Assembly (NCBI GenBank): GCA_964649895.1
Contig: CAZYRX010000042.1
Coordinates: 1-19,376, forward strand
From: Halanaerobium sp964649895
GTDB taxonomy: Bacteria > Bacillota > Halanaerobiia > Halanaerobiales > Halanaerobiaceae
DNA length: 19,376 nt
Direction: 5' to 3'
Below are positions 7,273 through 14,510 of this stretch, in pieces (within the stretch, counting starts at the first letter, position 1; every line of letters begins with the position of its first letter). Under the pieces are notes generated by a model that saw nothing but the letters and a program-made list of their open reading frames with translations, made no database searches and had not been told where the DNA came from. The translations under genes were made by a program, and so were the position numbers.

Positions 7273-7304
7273 TTTTACCGCCCCCATGGTTTTATTAGAT
7301 TAGT

Positions 7305-7328
7305 TAAGACTTATTTAATACTGTCTTA
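7305..7328. repeat. Short inverted repeat in the PTS operon leader
   Basis: TAAGAC (7305-7310) and GTCTTA (7323-7328) are perfect complements separated by 12 bp. They lie just downstream of the predicted start site and about 33 bp before the IIA start. This could be an operator half-site pair or a 5' mRNA hairpin. The six-base arms are short enough that chance cannot be excluded. Confidence 0.3.
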
Positions 7329-7340
7329 TACTCTAAATAT

Positions 7341-7370
7341 ATTATAATGCTCCTGATATAATAAAATCAA
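7341..7370 (-). promoter_or_regulatory. Predicted sigma-A promoter of the PTS-transketolase operon
   Basis: On the minus strand TTGATT (7370-7365), an 18-bp spacer and a perfect TATAAT (7346-7341) precede the IIA gene, placing the start near 7334. I see no good sigma-54 (-24/-12) motif, which argues against the LevR type of PTS control. The rest of the 7288-7440 interval is AT-rich and holds no further gene. Confidence 0.5.
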
Positions 7371-7442
7371 TATATAATAAACAGCCTTTATTTCAAGCAA
7401 TTATGGCAAAAAACTTTTTTAATTAATAATACTGCCGGAATT

Positions 7443-7478
7443 TAAAAACCTGAAGATGATTAAAATCACCTCCAGGTT
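7443..7478 (-). terminator. Rho-independent terminator of the iclR-fumarase unit
   Basis: In the minus-strand RNA, AACCTGGAGGTGATT pairs with AATCATCTTCAGGTT (15 bp with two G-U pairs, very short loop, 7447-7478), followed by a U-run. It lies 56 bp past the fumarase stop and upstream of the PTS operon promoter, so it insulates the two units. Confidence 0.8.
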
Positions 7479-7534
7479 AATTACTATCTATTAAATTAAT
7501 TGTTAATTATAGATCTAATAAATATTATAATTTT

Positions 7535-8929
7535 CTAAGTAATATTTGGCTCAGTCATCTCCTCTGGATTAACATATTTATCAAACTCTTCTGCAGTTAA
7601 ATAGCCTATTTTGACTGCTGACTCTTTTAAACTTATATTTTCTTTAAAAGCTTTTTGGGCAATTTCTGCAGCCTTATCATAACCAATCACCGGATTAAGT
7701 GCAGTTACAAGCATTAAAGAACGATCAAGATACCTCTCTATCTTTTCCTTGTTTGCCTCAATTCCACTTACACAGCGCATCGTAAATGAACTAATACTAT
7801 CTGTCAGCAGCTTAATCGACTGCAGTATATTATAAATTATTAAAGGTTTTGAAACATTTAATTGGAAATTACCACTAGCTCCACCGAAATTAACTGCAGT
7901 ATCATTCCCCATCACTTGAGCAGCTGCCTGAAAAAGTGCTTCTGCCTGAGTTGGATTTACCTTACCAGGCATAATTGAGCTGCCGGGTTCATTTTTAGGA
8001 AGAGAAATTTCTCCAATTCCACAGCGAGGGCCAGAAGAAAGCCAGCGGGTATCATTAGCAAGTTTCATCAAAAATGCTGCTGCTGTTTTCAAAACCCCAC
8101 TTAAGTTTACAAAGTTATCATGTGCTGCAATTTTTGCAGCCTTATTTGCTGTGGCTTCAAATGTTTTTCCGCTCTCTATGCTTATGTATTTTACTGCTAA
8201 TTTATCGAATCCACTTCTGGTGTTTAAACCTGTCCCTACTACTGTTCCACCTATGGGTAATCTCTTTAGATACTTAAGACTATCTTTTAACATTTCTATA
8301 ACCTCTGCAGTCTGAGCAGCAAAAGCATTTAACTCCTGCCCCAAAGTAATTGGAACAGCATCCATGAGATGAGTTCTTCCGGTTTTTGTCAGATCCTTAT
8401 ATTCTTCAGCTTTATTTAATAGCTCTTTTTCTAAATCATCAAGATTAGGAATTAGATAATCCTCTACCTGTAATACAGAAGCAACTGCCATCGCAGTAGG
8501 AAAAGTATCGTTTGTTGACTGCGACATATTAACATCATCATTAGGATGAACTGGTTTTTTACTTCCCAGCTCTTCTGATGCCATCTCAGAAATTCTATTT
8601 GCAATAACTTCATTTACATTCATATTTGTCTGAGTACCTGAACCTGTCTGCCAAACAGAGATAGGAAAATGTTCATCCAGTACTCCAGAAATAACTTCTT
8701 CAGAAGCTCTTATTATGTAATCTCTTTTAACACGATTTATTAAGCCTTGTTCAAAGTTTGCAAGTACAGCTGCTTTTTTAATAATTCCGTATGCATGAAT
8801 CAATTCAACCGGCATTTTTTCTTCACCAATCGGAAAATTACTAACTGCTCTTGCTGTCTGGGCTCCATAATACTTATCTGCTGGTACTTTAACCTCACCA
8901 ATACTATCTTTTTCAATTCTATAATCCAT
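7535..8929 (-). CDS. fumC: Fumarate hydratase, class II
   Basis: Interconverts fumarate and (S)-malate; an iron-independent, usually homotetrameric cytosolic enzyme. The 464 residues fit the family. Diagnostic stretches (my numbering) are WQTGSGTQTNMNVNE at 93-107, HPNDDVNMSQSTNDTFPT near 128-145, GRTHLMDA with catalytic-type His187, and the superfamily signature GSSIMPGKVNPTQ at 316-328. The WQTGSGTQ and HPNDDVN forms separate it from aspartase, which has a different version of both. I start it at the ATG at 8929, which has GAGGTG about 6 nt upstream and gives the normal MDYRIEKDSIG start. An in-frame ATG nine codons earlier would overlap the IclR gene. It follows that gene by 19 bp and ends at a terminator, so the two are probably cotranscribed. 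Confidence 0.94.
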   Translation of the reverse strand: MDYRIEKDSIGEVKVPADKYYGAQTARAVSNFPIGEEKMPVELIHAYGIIKKAAVLANFEQGLINRVKRDYIIRASEEVISGVLDEHFPISVWQTGSGTQTNMNVNEVIANRISEMASEELGSKKPVHPNDDVNMSQSTNDTFPTAMAVASVLQVEDYLIPNLDDLEKELLNKAEEYKDLTKTGRTHLMDAVPITLGQELNAFAAQTAEVIEMLKDSLKYLKRLPIGGTVVGTGLNTRSGFDKLAVKYISIESGKTFEATANKAAKIAAHDNFVNLSGVLKTAAAFLMKLANDTRWLSSGPRCGIGEISLPKNEPGSSIMPGKVNPTQAEALFQAAAQVMGNDTAVNFGGASGNFQLNVSKPLIIYNILQSIKLLTDSISSFTMRCVSGIEANKEKIERYLDRSLMLVTALNPVIGYDKAAEIAQKAFKENISLKESAVKIGYLTAEEFDKYVNPEEMTEPNIT

Positions 8930-8948
8930 ATTACACCTCACAAAATTT

Positions 8949-9725
8949 TTAGTCACTATAACCTAAAGCTCGAGACATTTTTCTAGAATATTCTACTATT
9001 AAATCTGAAAGCTCAGCTATTCTTTTTCTTTCCATTCTTGAAATAGGAGCCGATATACTAAAAGAGGATTCAATTTTTCCTCGATGGTTAAAAACAGGGC
9101 CAGCTATACAGCGAATACCAAATTCCTGTTCTTCATCATCAACTGCAAATCCCTGTTCTCTAACTTTTTGTAAATGCTCAATCAATTCATCTGGATCTGT
9201 TATAGTATTTTTAGCTTCTTTTTTCATCCCCTTATCTGCAAGAATTTCTCTTACTCTTTCCTCAGGAAGATAAGCTAAGATAGCCTTGCCCAAACTTGTT
9301 GAATGAACAGGAACCCTTTTCCCAACCTCAGAATACATCCTTATTGTTGCATTACTCTCAACCTTATCAACATATATAATTTCTCCTTCATTCAATATCC
9401 CTAAATGTATAGTTTCATCTGTTCTTTCCTTCAATTCTTCCAGATAGGGCCTTACCCTATTTCTGCTTTCAATATCATTTATTACTCTACTGCTGAGTTC
9501 AAAAAGTTTTATACCTGCTGCATATTTTTGGTTATCTTCGTTTTTTTCTACATAACCTCTGTACTTTAATGTATCAAGAAGTCGAAATACTGTACTTTTA
9601 TGGAGACCAAGCTCTCTACTCATTTCGGTAACTCCCATTCCATTTTCAGATCTAACCAGTAATTCTAAAAGATTAATCGCTCTATCCAAAGATTTAACAA
9701 GCTGATTTGGTTTTTTTTTCGCCAT
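8949..9725 (-). CDS. IclR-family transcriptional regulator
   Basis: A DNA-binding repressor or activator with an N-terminal winged helix-turn-helix (about residues 8-70, with GVTEMSRELGLHKSTVFRLL) and a C-terminal effector-binding GAF-like domain (about 85-250; conserved STSLGKAILAYLPEE and a GIRCIAGPVFNHRG stretch). Length is 258 residues, usual for the family. I chose the ATG at 9725 because AGGAAGG directly abuts the in-frame ATG at 9737 (no spacer) but lies about 12 nt before the ATG at 9725. It lies 19 bp before fumC in the same direction and has a palindrome 42 bp upstream, suggesting autoregulation and control of fumC. The effector is unknown; KdgR-like and aromatic-acid regulators belong to the same family. 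Confidence 0.9.
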   Translation of the reverse strand: MAKKKPNQLVKSLDRAINLLELLVRSENGMGVTEMSRELGLHKSTVFRLLDTLKYRGYVEKNEDNQKYAAGIKLFELSSRVINDIESRNRVRPYLEELKERTDETIHLGILNEGEIIYVDKVESNATIRMYSEVGKRVPVHSTSLGKAILAYLPEERVREILADKGMKKEAKNTITDPDELIEHLQKVREQGFAVDDEEQEFGIRCIAGPVFNHRGKIESSFSISAPISRMERKRIAELSDLIVEYSRKMSRALGYSD

Positions 9726-9766
9726 ACTTAGTTTCATCCTTCCTGAGCTATACTCTATAATAAATC

Positions 9767-9785
9767 TAATCTATACAGTAGATTA
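9767..9785. promoter_or_regulatory. Palindromic candidate operator for the IclR regulator
   Basis: TAATCTA and TAGATTA form a perfect 7-bp inverted repeat with a 5-bp centre. They lie between the stop of the upstream membrane protein gene (9788) and the IclR start. A weak promoter (TATTAT with an upstream TAATCT at 17 bp) would overlap it on the minus strand. IclR proteins commonly bind such short palindromes at their own promoters. The link to this regulator rests only on position. Confidence 0.45.
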
Positions 9786-9787
9786 AA

Positions 9788-10423
9788 TTATTTAAATATA
9801 CTCCTGTTCTTATCTATTAGCTCTTCAATTGCCTCTTGAAAACGCGAAGGCCTTTTAGTTTTTATATAATAATAACCTATTATTGAAGTTATAAATGCTC
9901 CAGCACAGTCTTCCATCAAATCAAACATTGTATCAACAATTCCTGATTTCTGCATATTTAACGCAAATATTCTATCCATCCAAAACTCAAAAATCTCCCA
10001 AAAAACTCCTATTGTAACGGCAAATGCGAATGCAAAAATTGATAAAAATAGTGGGCTTAATACTACATCTATATTCTCATTTTTATTTAAAATATAGACA
10101 AGTATAAAACCAATAAATCCCAGAACTGTTCCTGAGATAGCATGCAGCATGCTGTCCCACCACCAGAAACGATAATAAAAATTTTGAAGTTCTCCTAAAT
10201 ACATAGAAGCAAAAATAAAAATTATCACAACAAGCTGCAGTTCACTTGGTATATGTAAATAGTTTTTCTTAATTAAATAATACTGAAAATAAATTAAGAC
10301 AATAGCTAGAACAGAAGTAAATAAGTTCAACCAGTTTTGAGCCATTATATTACCTATTACAGCTATGATTAACAGCAGCAGAAAAAAACGAGTTATATAT
10401 AATTGAACTTTTTCTGCATCCAT
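9788..10423 (-). CDS. YjdF/DUF2238-like integral membrane protein, unknown function
   Basis: A 211-residue protein with about six hydrophobic segments. The family is suggested by the central YRFWWWDSMLHAISGTVLG, the GVFWEIFEFWMDRIF stretch, and NMQKSGIVDTMFDL followed by a final membrane segment, which resemble YjdF/DUF2238 proteins as I remember them. The conserved Trp, Asp, His and Glu residues near the membrane are suggestive of a functional site, but no activity is known to me. AAGGAGG lies about 10 nt before the ATG. It follows the mannose-6-phosphate isomerase gene by 37 bp and is probably the last gene of that operon. I see no clear terminator between it and the IclR gene. Confidence 0.75.
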   Translation of the reverse strand: MDAEKVQLYITRFFLLLLIIAVIGNIMAQNWLNLFTSVLAIVLIYFQYYLIKKNYLHIPSELQLVVIIFIFASMYLGELQNFYYRFWWWDSMLHAISGTVLGFIGFILVYILNKNENIDVVLSPLFLSIFAFAFAVTIGVFWEIFEFWMDRIFALNMQKSGIVDTMFDLMEDCAGAFITSIIGYYYIKTKRPSRFQEAIEELIDKNRSIFK

Positions 10424-10460
10424 TATATTAAAACCTCCTTAAAGCAGCTATACTTTTCAA

Positions 10461-11438
10461 TTATTCTATTACTTTTAAAATTTCCTCTCTTGTCTGCTCA
10501 AGGTCAGGAAGATAACTCTTCATTAATTTTATTTCTCCTTCAACTAGATATTGATCCATATAAGCAGGAATTAGCAAACTATCTGTAGTCTCTAATTTCA
10601 TTTCTTCGTCTTTCCAGCTTATAACTCCACTTCCCTCTAAAACTGTTAGTATATGAAATCTCTCACGATTACCAATAAATTTATATGTTTTTTTTACATC
10701 AATAATATCCATAGCCAATTTATCATGGAGGCAGTAGTAAGTGTAATCATAATCATCGTTACTTATTTTTAAGCCTTTTCTTTTTTCTGACTGCATTTTA
10801 AAATCAATAACATCCATTGCTTTTGCCAAATGCAGCTCTCTATCTCTGCCGTAATCATAAATTCTGTAAGTTGTATCACTACTCTGCTGTATTTCTGCAA
10901 TCATAATTCCTGATCCAATAGCATGCAGCATCCCAGGCTTAATAAAAAATACATCTCCCTTTTTAACTTTAATCTTATTTATATATTCATTTATCTCATC
11001 ATTTTGTACAGCTTTTTTAAATTCACTTTCAGAACAATTTTTTGTACCAATAATTAATGAGGAATCTTTATCAGCGTCCATAATATACCAAGCTTCAACC
11101 TTAGATGATTCGCCTTTATTTTTAGAAACATATCTTTGGTCCGGATGAACCTGTATGGAAAGCTGAGAATGAGCATCTATTATTTTAAAAAGTAGAGGAA
11201 ATTTTTCTTCTTCAATTTCTTCACCTAAAAGCTGTACAGGATACATTTCTGTAAGTTCTTTTAGGCTTTTCCCCTTAAGTTTACCATTTTTCACAATGCT
11301 AATTTCATCTTTGTGATTTGAAATATCCCAGCTTTCTCCTATTTTACCCTCAGGAAGATCACTGCGGTAGGTATCTAATTTTCTACCTCCCCAAATTTTT
11401 TCTATATATTTATGGTCAAACTTTAACGGATAAAACAT
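10461..11438 (-). CDS. manA: Mannose-6-phosphate isomerase, type I (zinc)
   Basis: Interconverts mannose 6-phosphate and fructose 6-phosphate in the cytosol, linking mannose use or mannosylated-polymer synthesis to glycolysis. The 325 residues match the short Firmicute form. The zinc ligands are visible: Gln96 and His98 in SIQVHPD, Glu115 in KVEAWY, and His172 in GMLHAIGSG; Arg192 in TYRIYDYGRDRE is the usual active-site Arg. GGGAGG lies 6 nt before the ATG. It follows the PfkB kinase gene by 38 bp and precedes the membrane protein gene by 37 bp, suggesting one operon. Confidence 0.92.
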   Translation of the reverse strand: MFYPLKFDHKYIEKIWGGRKLDTYRSDLPEGKIGESWDISNHKDEISIVKNGKLKGKSLKELTEMYPVQLLGEEIEEEKFPLLFKIIDAHSQLSIQVHPDQRYVSKNKGESSKVEAWYIMDADKDSSLIIGTKNCSESEFKKAVQNDEINEYINKIKVKKGDVFFIKPGMLHAIGSGIMIAEIQQSSDTTYRIYDYGRDRELHLAKAMDVIDFKMQSEKRKGLKISNDDYDYTYYCLHDKLAMDIIDVKKTYKFIGNRERFHILTVLEGSGVISWKDEEMKLETTDSLLIPAYMDQYLVEGEIKLMKSYLPDLEQTREEILKVIE

Positions 11439-11476
11439 AGTTTACCTCCCAAATATTTTAATTTAATATTCATGAT

Positions 11477-12331
11477 TTATATATAATCCTGATGATAATC
11501 TTTATAAATTTTGATTTCTTTTTCTCTTGGCTGTGAAATCCCTAATGAACCATTTAATTTGCAGTTTTTGGCAGCGTTTTTCTGAGCACCTTCAAAAGCT
11601 GCATCAAAGTTTTTAAAATCTAAATAAGTACTTAAAAATCCAGCAATAAAAGCATCGCCCGCTCCAAGGGTATCTACAATATCTTTATCTTTAATGACTG
11701 CTTCTTTATTTATTAATTTATCATCATATTTCATATAAGCCCCTGCTGCTCCCTGGGTCAGAATTACAACCTCTGGGCCAAGCTCATAAGCCCAATTTAT
11801 AAATTTTTCAGGATTTTCTTTTTTTTCTGGTTTAGAAAAAAAAGCGATATCAACATTTTTTATAATTTCTTCAATATATTCTTTATTACGAAAATGTGAA
11901 AAATCAAAAGAGATTTTTGTTTTATACTTTAATTTTTTAAGATAATCTTCAAAATAACTATAAACATTGCTGTGTACAATTTTAGAATCCTTTATTAATT
12001 CTAATGCAGAACTTCCTATTTTCAATCCTTTATATATACCTTTATCTATTTTTTCGACTCTGCTTTCTCCATCATCTTTTTTAATTATTGAAACAGCATT
12101 CCTGCCTTCTCTTATGTCATTGATCGGATATGCTACCTTTTCTTTGCGCAGTACATTATAGAGAAATTTTGCTACATCATCTGTACCAAAGCTTCCATAA
12201 TAAGCTGATTTTTTACCCAACCTCCTGGCATTTACTGCTGTATTATATGCTCCACCACCAGCATATATCTTTTTTTGAGAAGGATAGTAATCTCCCACAT
12301 TGTCACCAACAGAAAAAATATCATACTGCAT
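11477..12331 (-). CDS. PfkB-family sugar kinase, fructoselysine 6-kinase (FrlD)-like
   Basis: An ATP-dependent ribokinase-superfamily sugar kinase of 284 residues. The C-terminal DTLGAGDAFIAGFL carries the catalytic Asp and anion hole, and the N-terminal GGGAYNTAVNARRLG is the sugar-binding stretch. GDNVGDYYPSQKKIYAGGGA and SFDFSHFRN...VDIAFFSKPE line up by eye with E. coli FrlD (GDNCVDIYP..., AFDFSD...LDFAFASAP) better than with ribokinase or 1-phosphofructokinase. I start at the ATG at 12331 because GGGAG lies 8 nt upstream; an in-frame ATG five codons earlier contains that GGGAG in its own codons and has no ribosome binding site. A TATAAT at 12362-12357 could be its -10 element, but the -35 is weak. 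No fructoselysine deglycase or transporter is nearby, so the substrate is uncertain. Confidence 0.8.
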   Translation of the reverse strand: MQYDIFSVGDNVGDYYPSQKKIYAGGGAYNTAVNARRLGKKSAYYGSFGTDDVAKFLYNVLRKEKVAYPINDIREGRNAVSIIKKDDGESRVEKIDKGIYKGLKIGSSALELIKDSKIVHSNVYSYFEDYLKKLKYKTKISFDFSHFRNKEYIEEIIKNVDIAFFSKPEKKENPEKFINWAYELGPEVVILTQGAAGAYMKYDDKLINKEAVIKDKDIVDTLGAGDAFIAGFLSTYLDFKNFDAAFEGAQKNAAKNCKLNGSLGISQPREKEIKIYKDYHQDYI

Positions 12332-12429
12332 AGTAAACACTCCCATTAAATTTTTTATTATAAGATATATTATTTGAAAATAAACTATGATAATCTGAAT
12401 TTATTAAATAAATTATATTTATATTCCTC

Positions 12430-12975
12430 TCAGTTTATTCTTTTATTAAACTGGGCAAAATTTCTAACTGGCTTTATTTTTTCTACAATTGGAGGAATAA
12501 TTACCAGCTGAATAATCATACCTGGAATACCAGTAATGAAAACACCCTGCATAAAAGGTATAAACGGGGGGTTAAAAGCAAAAATTGGACCTATAACTAG
12601 TAATGCAAGACCGTAAATCGCCCTTCCAATTATCATTGCAGAAATTAAGGCTAAATAAATATTTTTTCCCTTTCTAGAGTAAATATAACCTGCAACTAAA
12701 GCAAAGGCGGCCAGCTCAAAGGACATCAGAACTGTTATTGGAGGTGAAAAAGGAGGCATTCCTGTTAATAAAGTGCTGAGCAGAGGTGTAATAAATCCTA
12801 CAATTGTACCAAAAACAGGGCCTAAGATTAAAGCACTTAAAAAGACAGGAATATGCATAGGAGAAATCAGATTCCCAAGAGTAACACTCCCAACAAAATT
12901 TATCAATCTAGGCAGTAATACTCCAATTGCTAAAAGAATACTGGCCCAAACAAGTTTTCTCGTATTATTATTCAT
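12430..12975 (-). CDS. ECF transporter S-component-like membrane protein
   Basis: A 181-residue protein with five or six hydrophobic segments. The N-terminal KLVWASILLAIGVLLPRL and the SPMHIPVFLSALILGPVFG stretch are typical of substrate-binding S components of energy-coupling factor transporters, which import vitamins or other small molecules with a shared EcfT/EcfA module. No EcfA or EcfT gene is in the window, as expected for a group II transporter. GGAGTGG lies about 7 nt before the ATG. It follows the M48 protease gene by 22 bp and is probably in its operon. The substrate cannot be told from the sequence, and no riboswitch precedes it. Confidence 0.75.
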   Translation of the reverse strand: MNNNTRKLVWASILLAIGVLLPRLINFVGSVTLGNLISPMHIPVFLSALILGPVFGTIVGFITPLLSTLLTGMPPFSPPITVLMSFELAAFALVAGYIYSRKGKNIYLALISAMIIGRAIYGLALLVIGPIFAFNPPFIPFMQGVFITGIPGMIIQLVIIPPIVEKIKPVRNFAQFNKRIN

Positions 12976-12997
12976 TTTTCTACCACTCCAGACTTAA

Positions 12998-14311
12998 TTA
13001 ATTAAATTTAACTGTGTTTATCAATCTTTCAAAAACTCTATTTTTTACTTCCTGAGAATCTTTTTTTGAAACAAAAGTTATTCTCAACATCTTTTTACTG
13101 TTTTCTGATTCAAGGTAATATTCATAGAAAAATTGATCCGACTCAGACCACTGGAGACGATAAATACTCAAATCATTTATTTTTCTAATACTTTTGTTTG
13201 GCATCTTTCCATCTTCTTCTGCTTTTAATGCAGCATAATTATAATGTTTACGGGCTGTTTCCATAAAATCTTTATCACTTAAATCTTGAAGCAGAAATTC
13301 TCCAAAAGTATTTTTAGAATTGAAGGTATATTTAAATATTGTTCTGCTATTTTCTTTTTCTTGAGATTCTAATTCCCATTCTTTTGGATAATTTAATTTA
13401 ATTATATCACTTTTTAGCTCTTTTTTTAATCCAAAACTTTCTTTATCTTCTAAATCCTTCTCAGAACTCATCTCTTGTTCTGAATCTTTTTTTGCTGGTT
13501 CTGAATTAATAATCACACTTTTATTATTTTCTCTATTTTGCTGTCTCTTTTTCTGTGCTATATATTCATTTAGATACTCTATTCTGCTGTCCGGAATCGG
13601 ATGTGTTTGAGTGAATTCAAGCAGTTTGACATTCATGCTCTTTTCTTTAAAAAGCTTCATCAAATCAATTAAACCCTGTGGATCATAATCAGCTCTCATC
13701 ATCAAATCAACAGCATAAATATCTGCTTCTTCTTCTTGTTCTCGAGAATATCCTCTGCTAATTAAACTCTGAAAAACATTTGTCATAGTTTGGTACTGCT
13801 GGTCGGTTATCAGATTAAAAAGAATATTTATAACTGAAAGTCCTACATTCCGCTGTAGATCCTCATAAAGATGTTCTTTTATACCGTGTCCAATCTCATG
13901 AGCAATTAACCCAGCAAGTTCTTCAGTAGTGTCTAATTCTTTCAATAGACCATCAAAGATCATTATATTACCTGCACCAATATAATATGCATTTATCGTA
14001 TCATCCATAATATGATGAACTGTAAAATTTTCACCTTTAAATTTCTTATCCACTATACTCTTTTCAAGTTTTTCTAAAATTTGATAAGCCTTTTCATTTT
14101 CTCCAAATTCCCTTATCTCATATTCTTTATCAAGGTCTTCATATAATCTTTCTGCTGTTTCCCTTTCATAAGAAGAAAAAGCATAAACTCCACTGCTCAT
14201 AATGACGATAAAGGTCAACAGTAAGAACATTAGAGTTAAAATATTAAAATAACTGATATATTTTTTTCTGCTGCTATTTTGTAGATCAAGTTGATAGTTT
14301 TTAATAAACAT
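12998..14311 (-). CDS. Membrane-anchored M48-family zinc metalloprotease
   Basis: A 437-residue protein with one membrane segment (about 23-45), then a peptidase domain expected to lie outside the membrane. The zinc motif HEIGH is at 138-142, the third ligand is probably Glu195 in EQEEEADIYA, and THPIPDSRIEYL (236-247) is the usual M48 end motif. A charged, low-complexity linker (about 255-295, rich in Glu, Lys and Ser) joins it to a C-terminal domain (about 300-437) of PsbP/DUF1795-like appearance, which is a tentative reading. AAGGAGGT lies about 6 nt before the ATG. It resembles BepA/LoiP-type quality-control proteases, but a Firmicute has no typical outer-membrane substrate. The substrate is unknown. 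Confidence 0.88.
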   Translation of the reverse strand: MFIKNYQLDLQNSSRKKYISYFNILTLMFLLLTFIVIMSSGVYAFSSYERETAERLYEDLDKEYEIREFGENEKAYQILEKLEKSIVDKKFKGENFTVHHIMDDTINAYYIGAGNIMIFDGLLKELDTTEELAGLIAHEIGHGIKEHLYEDLQRNVGLSVINILFNLITDQQYQTMTNVFQSLISRGYSREQEEEADIYAVDLMMRADYDPQGLIDLMKLFKEKSMNVKLLEFTQTHPIPDSRIEYLNEYIAQKKRQQNRENNKSVIINSEPAKKDSEQEMSSEKDLEDKESFGLKKELKSDIIKLNYPKEWELESQEKENSRTIFKYTFNSKNTFGEFLLQDLSDKDFMETARKHYNYAALKAEEDGKMPNKSIRKINDLSIYRLQWSESDQFFYEYYLESENSKKMLRITFVSKKDSQEVKNRVFERLINTVKFN

Positions 14312-14393
14312 TCTATAACCTCCTTCATTATCCTATACTCTATCTTAATTGAGTTTTTTATCTGCTTTATTATATATATTGTATTCTTTTTTA

Positions 14394-14448
14394 ATAAAAA
14401 TTAAAACCCCTAATTCAGATTTATAGTATATAAATCTGATTAGAGGTT
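14394..14448 (-). terminator. Rho-independent terminator of the argGH operon
   Basis: A long hairpin (14405-14448) whose arms of about 20 bp match except for one bulged base and one G-U pair, followed in the minus-strand RNA by UUUUAAUUUUUAUU. It lies 62 bp past the argH stop and upstream of the M48 gene. Confidence 0.85.
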
Positions 14449-14510
14449 AATTTGATAAATATTTATCTGTAATTTGATTAAGTCTAATCCCAAAGCAAAA
14501 GAAAATTTAG

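Noticed and set aside
7288..7440. Sigma-54 promoter for the PTS operon, as in LevR-controlled systems.
   Set aside because: No TGGCAC-N5-TTGC-like element is present, and the regulator lacks the sigma-54 interaction domain.
7535..8956. Aspartase, or an ATG at 8956 as the start of this gene.
   Set aside because: The WQTGSGTQ and HPNDDVN motifs are of fumarase type, and the ATG at 8929 has a proper ribosome binding site while the one at 8956 overlaps the IclR gene.
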